From CAZVEV01 sp964625865 (GTDB lineage Bacteria > Planctomycetota > Phycisphaerae > SM23-33), in the NCBI GenBank assembly GCA_964625865.1, contig CAZVEV010000354.1, positions 1-5,660 on the forward strand: a stretch of DNA of 5,660 nt. The letters run 5' to 3'. Numbering within the stretch: position 1 is the first letter of the stretch; the number at the start of each line of letters is the position of its first letter. Below are positions 1-3,729 of this stretch, piece by piece. Under the pieces are notes generated by a model. That model was not told the DNA's origin. It searched no databases and saw nothing but the letters and a program-made list of their open reading frames with translations. The position numbers and the translations under genes were made by a program.

Positions 1-21
1 GACTTCGATCATCTGTTCTCC

Positions 22-861
22 GCTCTTCGGGACGGGGATTGATGGGTGCGAAATGTCGTTGCTTCTTCATTGGGCATGCTGGGCGATCCTCGCGCTGTGG
101 GGGCATTGATTGCCATATTTCGGGACGAGAAAGAATGGTTGAAGAATGAGGCCCTGCTTGCCTTGGGTGAACTGGACGACCCGCGGGCCATGGAGGCGTT
201 GATCGCCGAGCTTGAGGACGAGGATGGAGAGGTGCGAATGGCCACCGCGTATGGTTTGGGCGAGATTGGGGATCTGTGTGCTGTGGAGCCGTTGATCGAT
301 GCATTGTGGGACCGGGATGGAGGTGTGCGAAAGGCCGCCGCGTCTTCTTTGGGCATGCTGGGCGATCCTCGCGCCGTGGAGCCGTTGATCGCCGTACTGC
401 AGCAGGACAAGGATGAATGGGTGCGAGGTAGCGTCGCGCTTGCCTTGGGCGATTTTGGCGCCCCGCGGGCCATCGAGCCACTGGCCGACGCGCTTCGGGA
501 CGGGGATAGATGGGCGCGAAGATGTGCCGCGATTGCCTTGGGCAAGATGGGTGACCCACGTGCTCTGGATCCGTTGGTCGCCGTATTTCGGGATGAGGAT
601 GGAGGGGGGCAACTGCAAAGTAGCGTCGTGCTTGCCTTGGGCAAGCTGGGCGACCCGCGGGCCATCGAGTCGCTGGCCGCCGCGCTTCGGGACGGGGATG
701 GATGCGTGCGAAGGAACGTCGTGTCTGCTTTGGGCGAACTGGACGACCCGCGGGCCATGGAGGCGTTGATCGCCGCACTGCGGGACGAGGATGGAGGGGT
801 GCGAAAGGCCGCCGCGTCTGCCTTAGCCCTGCTGGGCGACCAGGCGGGCCTGCCGTCACTT
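22..861 (+). repeat. 93-bp tandem repeat array encoding the HEAT units
   Basis: The coding DNA repeats with a 93-bp period (96 bp in three units), matching the 31-residue HEAT repeat. Some units are much closer in DNA than the protein motif requires. Bases 169-208 and 736-775 are identical over 40 bp, 70-95 and 349-374 over 26 bp, and 325-345 and 799-819 over 21 bp. Units ending RDGD and RDED alternate towards the 3' end, which suggests duplication in two-unit blocks or gene conversion. Confidence 0.8.
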
Positions 862-981
862 GTGGAACATCGGTGTTGGGGAGCCCTGCTCGAATTGGAA
901 GACGTTGTCGTGCTGGAGGACTCTCGTGTGGTGCGGCGTACGACATTGCAGTTGAACCCGGAGTTACTGCCGAATGCCTGA
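46..981 (+). CDS. HEAT-repeat (PBS-lyase-like) protein, N-terminus disrupted
   Basis: The 311-residue ORF is almost entirely a tandem array of about nine HEAT-type repeats of 31-32 residues, starting near residues 1, 32, 63, 94, 126, 157, 189, 221 and 252. Each has a VR-x-x-A-x-x-ALG helix, a GDPRAxEPL turn and second helix, and an RDxDG linker. The last 25 or so residues look like a C-terminal cap. Such arrays form alpha-solenoids that bind proteins; in phycobilisome-lyase relatives they act on bilin attachment, but nothing here points to that substrate. I see no signal peptide or membrane segment. The GTG at 46 lies inside a repeat helix and is unlikely to be the true start: the frame is open from base 1 to 39, encodes repeat-like residues (SALRDGD), and is then cut by TGA at 40-42. 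The gene is therefore probably a longer array beginning outside the window. The function is unknown; a scaffold or protein-interaction role is inferred. Confidence 0.85.
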   Translation: MRNVVASSLGMLGDPRAVGALIAIFRDEKEWLKNEALLALGELDDPRAMEALIAELEDEDGEVRMATAYGLGEIGDLCAVEPLIDALWDRDGGVRKAAASSLGMLGDPRAVEPLIAVLQQDKDEWVRGSVALALGDFGAPRAIEPLADALRDGDRWARRCAAIALGKMGDPRALDPLVAVFRDEDGGGQLQSSVVLALGKLGDPRAIESLAAALRDGDGCVRRNVVSALGELDDPRAMEALIAALRDEDGGVRKAAASALALLGDQAGLPSLVEHRCWGALLELEDVVVLEDSRVVRRTTLQLNPELLPNA

Positions 982-990
982 GCAGACCAC

Positions 991-1012
991 CCGCAGCTCA
1001 CCTGAGTTGCGG
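991..1012. terminator. hairpin between convergent genes
   Basis: Bases 991-999 (CCGCAGCTC) pair with 1004-1012 (GAGTTGCGG) over 9 bp with one G-T wobble and a 4-base loop. The hairpin begins 10 bases after the HEAT stop codon and lies 30 bases beyond the stop of the convergent minus-strand gene. That position suits a bidirectional terminator. No T tract follows on the plus strand, so intrinsic termination is only inferred. Directly downstream, TGACACGCTGTCA (1014-1026) is a second, shorter perfect inverted repeat. Confidence 0.4.
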
Positions 1013-1041
1013 TTGACACGCTGTCATGCACTGGGCCGGCC

Positions 1042-1263
1042 TTAGTCTCCCTGGAATCTCACGCGTTCGGCCTGTCTCCTTCGGCAGAGACTCTCCCGTG
1101 CTTGGGCGGCTTCCTGTTGTGCCTCCAGGGCCAGCGTTCCTGCGTCAATGCGCCCGGGAATCTCCGCGGAGGGCTGTGGCCAATTCTGGTGTTGGGGTCG
1201 GACCTCCGATACGTCAGCCTCTCTTGCCCCGTGGGCGGTCTGCTCACCCGTCATCTGATTCAT
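1042..1263 (-). CDS. small hydrophilic protein of unknown function
   Basis: A 73-residue ORF starts at ATG 1263-1261 (reverse strand) and stops with TAA at 1044-1042. I chose this start over the upstream one at 1311 because the reverse strand reads AGGGAGACAGGATC immediately before it, a GA-rich ribosome-binding site. The product begins MNQMTGEQTAHGA, has a proline/glutamine-rich middle, and ends in a charged, probably helical stretch (ALEAQQEAAQARESL, then RRRQAERVRF). It has no membrane segment, cysteine motif or recognised domain. It converges with the HEAT gene (60 bp between stops) and diverges from the CvpA-like gene (155 bp between starts), so it would be transcribed alone. The competing plus-strand ORFs over this interval have less protein-like translations. 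Existence is fairly likely; function is not recognised. Confidence 0.5.
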   Translation of the reverse strand: MNQMTGEQTAHGAREADVSEVRPQHQNWPQPSAEIPGRIDAGTLALEAQQEAAQARESLCRRRQAERVRFQGD

Positions 1264-1277
1264 GATCCTGTCTCCCT
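1264..1277 (-). promoter_or_regulatory. ribosome-binding site of the minus-strand gene
   Basis: On the minus strand this reads AGGGAGACAGGATC directly before ATG. The purine-rich AGGGAGA element sits at a workable distance and decides the start at 1263. Confidence 0.45.
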
Positions 1278-1380
1278 GTCCCGTCGTGATGGCCAATCGG
1301 CTATGCCCCACGATCCACTATTCGCGATATCCCGCGCTTGCACATCGCCGCCAGCCAATTGCGAGTAATGAAGTGAACAC

Positions 1381-1404
1381 GGGCCCCGTCCCTGACGGGA
1401 GCCC
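1381..1404 (+). promoter_or_regulatory. strong GC hairpin in the leader of the CvpA-like gene
   Basis: GGGC (1381-1384) pairs with GCCC (1401-1404), and CCCGTC (1385-1390) pairs with GACGGG (1394-1399). This leaves one bulged A (1400) and a 3-base loop. The 10-bp stem ends two bases before the AAAGGA ribosome-binding site. It could modulate translation or stabilise the transcript. The rest of the divergent gap (1264-1418) shows no convincing -35/-10 pair. Confidence 0.5.
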
Positions 1405-1406
1405 TG

Positions 1407-1412
1407 AAAGGA
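1407..1412 (+). promoter_or_regulatory. ribosome-binding site, CvpA-like gene
   Basis: AAAGGA lies six bases before ATG 1419 and fixes that start. Confidence 0.65.
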
Positions 1413-1418
1413 ACAGTC

Positions 1419-1823
1419 ATGATCAAGTGGATCATCCCATCGGTATTGGCCGGAATCTTCGTCTGGCGGCGGGGGTATGCGCTGCTGGACCTGATCATCC
1501 AACTGATCGGCTTCGGCGTCTGCGCGACGGTGGCGTGCCTATACCAGCGGTCGGCAACCTGGGCCTTGCGGCACTGGGCGGGGATGCCGGCGATCGTGGC
1601 GCCCCTGGTGGCCTTCCTGGTGTTGCTGGTGATCTTCGGAGTCGTGTTCCGTTGGACCATCTCCCGTGCGGCCTGTCCAAACGATGTCGGACGGGGAAGC
1701 GGTCTTCCTGAACACGCTGCGGGTGGGCCTGGCGATTGTGGCCGTTACGGCGATCGATCTGGCGGTCCTGTCGATGACCCTGGGCCGACCGGCGCCAGTG
1801 GTCTATTCCTGGCCGGGGGGTGA
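1419..1823 (+). CDS. CvpA-like small membrane protein, frameshifted (literal ORF)
   Basis: The literal ORF is 134 residues, but only about the first 85-90 look native. They contain hydrophobic segments near residues 4-15, 22-41 and 57-77, an RRGY motif after the first segment, and APLVAFLVLLVIF in the third. This resembles the CvpA family: integral inner-membrane proteins of about 160 residues with four membrane helices, named for colicin V production. After about residue 92 the frame turns into a glycine/proline-rich, non-hydrophobic tail (GSGLPEHAAGGPGDCG) with non-coding codon usage, while the +1 frame at the same place encodes a further hydrophobic helix. The C-terminal half is therefore displaced (see 1684-1909). 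The start is well supported by AAAGGA at 1407-1412. Membrane location is clear; the CvpA assignment is by motif impression only. As written, the product would lack its last helix and probably be inactive. Confidence 0.6.
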   Translation: MIKWIIPSVLAGIFVWRRGYALLDLIIQLIGFGVCATVACLYQRSATWALRHWAGMPAIVAPLVAFLVLLVIFGVVFRWTISRAACPNDVGRGSGLPEHAAGGPGDCGRYGDRSGGPVDDPGPTGASGLFLAGG

Positions 1824-1909
1824 CGGCGGCGGCCGCACTGCTGGACTCTCTGCGTCCGGGAAAGTTTTTTTCGGCGATCCAGCGGAAAACGCGATCGAAT
1901 TGCGAGTAA
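1684..1909 (+). pseudogene. displaced C-terminal half of the CvpA-like gene
   Basis: From about 1690 to 1815 the coding frame is +1 relative to the start at 1419. It encodes AVFLNTLRVGLAIVAVTAID and a following LAVLSM segment, a good fourth membrane helix, with codons ending mostly in G or C. From about 1820 to TAA 1907-1909 the coding signal moves one further frame and reads VTAAAALLDSLRPGKFFSAI with a basic tail ending SNCE. The two switch points fall at or near G runs (1693-1696, GGGG; 1815-1820, six Gs). Removing one G from each would give a continuous 162-residue protein from 1419 to 1909, close to the usual CvpA length. No ribosome-binding site precedes ATG 1684, so a separate gene is unlikely. 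This is either a true double frameshift or two homopolymer errors. Confidence 0.6.
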
Positions 1910-1920
1910 CTGGTGTACAG

Positions 1921-1943
1921 CGGCTCGCGGCGTTCGCGAGTCG
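1921..1943 (+). promoter_or_regulatory. hairpin between the CvpA-like gene and the next gene
   Basis: CGGCTCGCG (1921-1929) pairs with CGCGAGTCG (1935-1943) over 9 bp with one G-T wobble and a 5-base loop. It lies 11 bases after the reconstructed stop of the membrane gene and 8 bases before the A-rich ribosome-binding region of the next. It may act as a processing, stabilising or weak termination element. Confidence 0.4.
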
Positions 1944-1951
1944 GGCAAGAA

Positions 1952-1960
1952 AAAGGAAAG
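1952..1960 (+). promoter_or_regulatory. ribosome-binding site deciding the start at 1969
   Basis: AAAGGAAAG lies 8 bases before ATG 1969 within an A-rich stretch. It supports this start over the frame's earlier possible starts (GTG 1666, ATG 1684), which have no such site and belong to the displaced membrane gene. Confidence 0.55.
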
Positions 1961-1968
1961 AAACAGAG

Positions 1969-2475
1969 ATGCGTGAAATCATCAAAACCGACGTCCCCAA
2001 CCGCACCTACCAGTCACACGAAGAGGGATGTGACCCCGCGAGCGCGGCATCAGGCGTGGAGCCCCACAACGTTCCCGTAAGGCCCGTCGCCCCCCAGAAG
2101 GCTCGCCTGGCCAAACGAGTCCCAGGCCTCAAGCGTGTGTTTTCGTTCTGTCACCGTGTCCGACAGCGCAACCGGCCTGAGATCAAGGTCCTGTGCGGAA
2201 CGGATGGCACCTTATTCTGCAGGCTGGCCGGTCCCGATGCGCTGGCCCCAGCCGAACAGAAAGATGGCGAGTCGGCTCCGCTGGCCGTTCTCGATGGTCT
2301 GGACGTAGCGGTTCAAGTTCAACAGGTCGATGATGACGGCGCTTTCCACCCGTCTGTCCTTCTTGTCCCCTTCGAGACGTTAATTGCCGCTGCCCGGAAG
2401 GCCGTGGGCGGGCGGGCCTGTGGGCTGCATGCGGGGACTACCACGGAAGGAGGCGCACATATGGCCACAAAATAG
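1969..2475 (+). CDS. soluble protein of unknown function (168 aa)
   Basis: The 168-residue ORF begins MREIIKTDVPNRTYQS and ends at TAG 2473-2475. Residues 1-45 are polar and probably flexible. Residues 46-70 are strongly basic (KARLAKRVPGLKR, HRVRQRNRPE), which could bind nucleic acid. From residue 71 on there is a more ordered alpha/beta-like stretch: IKVLCGTDGTLFCRLAG, an acidic loop, LDGLDVAVQVQQVDDD, then VLLVPFETLIAAARKAV. There is no signal peptide, membrane helix or known catalytic motif, and I do not recognise the family. It follows the CvpA-like gene by about 60 bp in the same direction and precedes the TPR gene by 79 bp, so co-transcription is plausible. The last 20 residues (from GGRACGLH on) have weaker coding character, and the stop may be displaced by an A-run indel at 2469-2472; corrected, the frame would run to 2558. 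Confidence 0.6.
   Translation: MREIIKTDVPNRTYQSHEEGCDPASAASGVEPHNVPVRPVAPQKARLAKRVPGLKRVFSFCHRVRQRNRPEIKVLCGTDGTLFCRLAGPDALAPAEQKDGESAPLAVLDGLDVAVQVQQVDDDGAFHPSVLLVPFETLIAAARKAVGGRACGLHAGTTTEGGAHMATK
2447..2453 (+). promoter_or_regulatory. perfect Shine-Dalgarno before a 4-codon ORF
   Basis: AAGGAGG, the strongest ribosome-binding site in the window, lies seven bases before ATG 2461. That ATG opens only ATG-GCC-ACA-AAA-TAG. So strong a site at ideal spacing suggests a real translation start: a leader mini-ORF or a small gene broken by an indel. Confidence 0.5.
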
Positions 2476-2558
2476 ACACCAAAACGCAGACTATCGTACG
2501 GCGAATCAACGCACCGTGCCTCGTGGATCATTCACAGGGCAAGAAAGGACAAACATGA
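2461..2558 (+). pseudogene. possible 32-residue small gene broken in an A run
   Basis: As written the ORF is MATK followed by TAG. If the A run at 2469-2472 had five As instead of four, it would read MATKIDTKTQTIVRRI and continue to a TGA at 2556-2558, giving 32 residues. That TGA overlaps the next start as ATGA (2555-2558), the classic arrangement of translationally coupled genes. The product would be small and basic, with no recognised domain. Reading through the TAG without a shift also gives an open stretch to 2565, but with less natural composition. Codon bias is weaker than in the neighbours, so this is a hypothesis that the ribosome-binding site and the overlap both favour. Confidence 0.3.
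2544..2549 (+). promoter_or_regulatory. ribosome-binding site for the TPR/zinc-ribbon gene
   Basis: AAAGGA lies five bases before ATG 2555 and supports that start over the frame's upstream ATG at 2384, which would overlap the preceding gene. Confidence 0.6.
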
Positions 2559-3565
2559 ACACTGACGAATCAAACGCTGCAGCGCAGCATGAACCACAAA
2601 CCCGAGCCGGGCAAGGTGTTCCGGCCGACACAAAAACCGAAGGTCGGTCCGAAGATCGACAAAAGGACAACGATATCATGATGACGCGAGAACAGGCAGG
2701 AGTGTTCCGTAGGAACGAAATCAAGGTGCTTTCCGCGCGGATTGCGGAACAGCCCACTACCAGCCATCTGCCCAACAAGGGCTATCTGCATGCCCACCGG
2801 GCTGGCAACTATGCATTGGAGGGTCAATGCGATCTTGCGCTCGCGGATTATGCCACCGCCGAGAAGTGTTTTGCTATGGCCGAAGACCTGAGGCCCTTGC
2901 CTGGCGGCCACCTTCTCATTCGGGCCCAAATCCACCTCAAGACAGGGGAATTCGAAAAGGCGATTTCGGATCTGGACATAGCTCGTGAGAAGGGCATCCC
3001 CCCGCACGCGTGCCAGGCGCTGCAATCCTACGCGCAGTTTGGGTTGGGGGATTACCAGGTGGCGGCGGGAAGCGTTCTCCTGTCCTGTGCGGCGTGTCCA
3101 CGGGACGCCGTGACTCCCGAGTTCGTTGGCAAGTTGTCCCAGTGCCAGAGCACGGGGGAGGACATCTCCGCTGAGGACCGCCGGGCGATCGTCCTGGAGA
3201 TCTTGGGCGACACGTGGCGACTGCCCCCGATCCCGGCGGAGACTGAAACGCCTCCCGCCGAAGTGTCGGACGCCGGCGGCACCGGAGAAGCTGACGATTC
3301 CGCTCGGCCTGACCTTCCTCTCTGTCTGCCAGAATTGAGCATCAAGTGGCGGTGCAGTGAATGCGACGCGGAGAACCACGGGGCCTTCCTTCACGTGGAT
3401 GGGAAGGTCCTTTCCGGGTTGAAGAAGGAGCCCGTGTTCATCGCCAGCCACCAGGGGTTCCCCGAGGACATGAAGGAGTACCAGGCGGTGCCACCCATCG
3501 GTGTCTGCGCCCATTGCGGCGCCCACGTGCGGTTTTGGAGTGAGTCGCCCGACGCTGCCGTATAG
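2555..3565 (+). CDS. TPR-like protein with C-terminal zinc ribbon
   Basis: The 336-residue protein has three parts. Residues 1-41 are polar and disordered (NTDESNAAAQHE, many Q/E/K/D). Residues about 73-190 form two or three TPR-like helical hairpins. The clearest is HLKTGEFEKAISDLDIAREK, with its G-x-[FY]-x-x-A pattern; the one before it contains DLALADYATAEKCFAMAEDL and the one after it FGLGDYQVAAG. An acidic proline-rich linker (about 225-255) leads to a zinc-ribbon-like end with C267-x2-C270 and C318-x2-C321 (CSEC and CAHC). TPRs usually bind proteins; the cysteine pairs probably hold one zinc ion. No membrane segment or enzyme motif is visible, so an adaptor role is inferred. A second in-frame start at ATG 2678 (residue 42) has its own AAAAGGA site and would give a 295-residue form lacking the disordered tail. 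It lies between the 1969 gene and the ATPase, all on the plus strand. Confidence 0.8.
   Translation: MNTDESNAAAQHEPQTRAGQGVPADTKTEGRSEDRQKDNDIMMTREQAGVFRRNEIKVLSARIAEQPTTSHLPNKGYLHAHRAGNYALEGQCDLALADYATAEKCFAMAEDLRPLPGGHLLIRAQIHLKTGEFEKAISDLDIAREKGIPPHACQALQSYAQFGLGDYQVAAGSVLLSCAACPRDAVTPEFVGKLSQCQSTGEDISAEDRRAIVLEILGDTWRLPPIPAETETPPAEVSDAGGTGEADDSARPDLPLCLPELSIKWRCSECDAENHGAFLHVDGKVLSGLKKEPVFIASHQGFPEDMKEYQAVPPIGVCAHCGAHVRFWSESPDAAV
2661..2667 (+). promoter_or_regulatory. internal ribosome-binding site for an alternative start
   Basis: AAAAGGA precedes the in-frame double ATG at 2678-2683 by ten bases. The sequence AAAGGACAA is shared with the site at 2544. Translation could start at either or both; the shorter form begins just before the first ordered residues (MTREQAGVFRR). 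Confidence 0.4.
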
Positions 3566-3590
3566 ACGCGGCGGACAGGTTCGTTGGGTC

Positions 3591-3628
3591 GCCGGCGCCA
3601 TGGGGGCGCTGGCGGCCCAGCCGGGCCG
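3591..3628 (+). terminator. tandem GC-rich hairpins after the TPR gene
   Basis: GCCGGCGCC (3591-3599) pairs with GGCGCTGGC (3605-3613) over 9 bp with one G-T wobble. CGGCCC (3613-3618) pairs with GGGCCG (3623-3628) around a 4-base loop. The two abut, 25 bases after the TAG of the TPR gene. There is no following T run, so termination is uncertain; a transcript-stabilising 3' end is equally possible. Confidence 0.35.
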
Positions 3629-3694
3629 CGAAGAGACGTGGACCCCTTGTAATTGAACGAAGAGAAGGCGGCCAACCAAGGTCGCAGTACGATG

Positions 3695-3714
3695 CGTGGC
3701 TACGGAAAGCCACG
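3695..3714 (+). promoter_or_regulatory. hairpin before the ATPase ribosome-binding site
   Basis: CGTGGCT (3695-3701) pairs with AGCCACG (3708-3714), seven perfect base pairs around a 6-base loop. It ends three bases before AAAGGAAG. The placement matches the hairpins before the genes at 1419 and 1969. The gap 3566-3729 holds this, the 3591-3628 hairpins and no gene I can support. Confidence 0.4.
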
Positions 3715-3717
3715 GCG

Positions 3718-3725
3718 AAAGGAAG
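3718..3725 (+). promoter_or_regulatory. ribosome-binding site of the ATPase gene
   Basis: AAAGGAAG is followed by ATG 3730 at normal spacing. It supports a start that includes the long acidic N-terminal region rather than an internal ATG such as 3988 or 4141. Confidence 0.6.
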
Positions 3726-3729
3726 ACTG

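Noticed and set aside
9..1031. A 340-codon open frame on the minus strand opposite the HEAT array
   Set aside because: Its Ser/Arg/Pro-rich repeats mirror the 93-bp HEAT units exactly. It is the antisense of a GC-rich tandem repeat, and the plus-strand product is a recognisable family.
1013..1041. TTGACA at 1013-1018 as a -35 box
   Set aside because: No -10 hexamer lies 16-18 bases downstream, and the site is between two gene 3' ends.
1357..1909. AATTGCGAGTAA occurs at 1357-1368 and 1898-1909, each 60-70 bases before a start codon
   Set aside because: A shared 12-mer is expected about once by chance in a window this size. The second copy is explained as the end of the CvpA-like coding region. 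A weaker AATTGAACGAAG at 3651 does not strengthen it.
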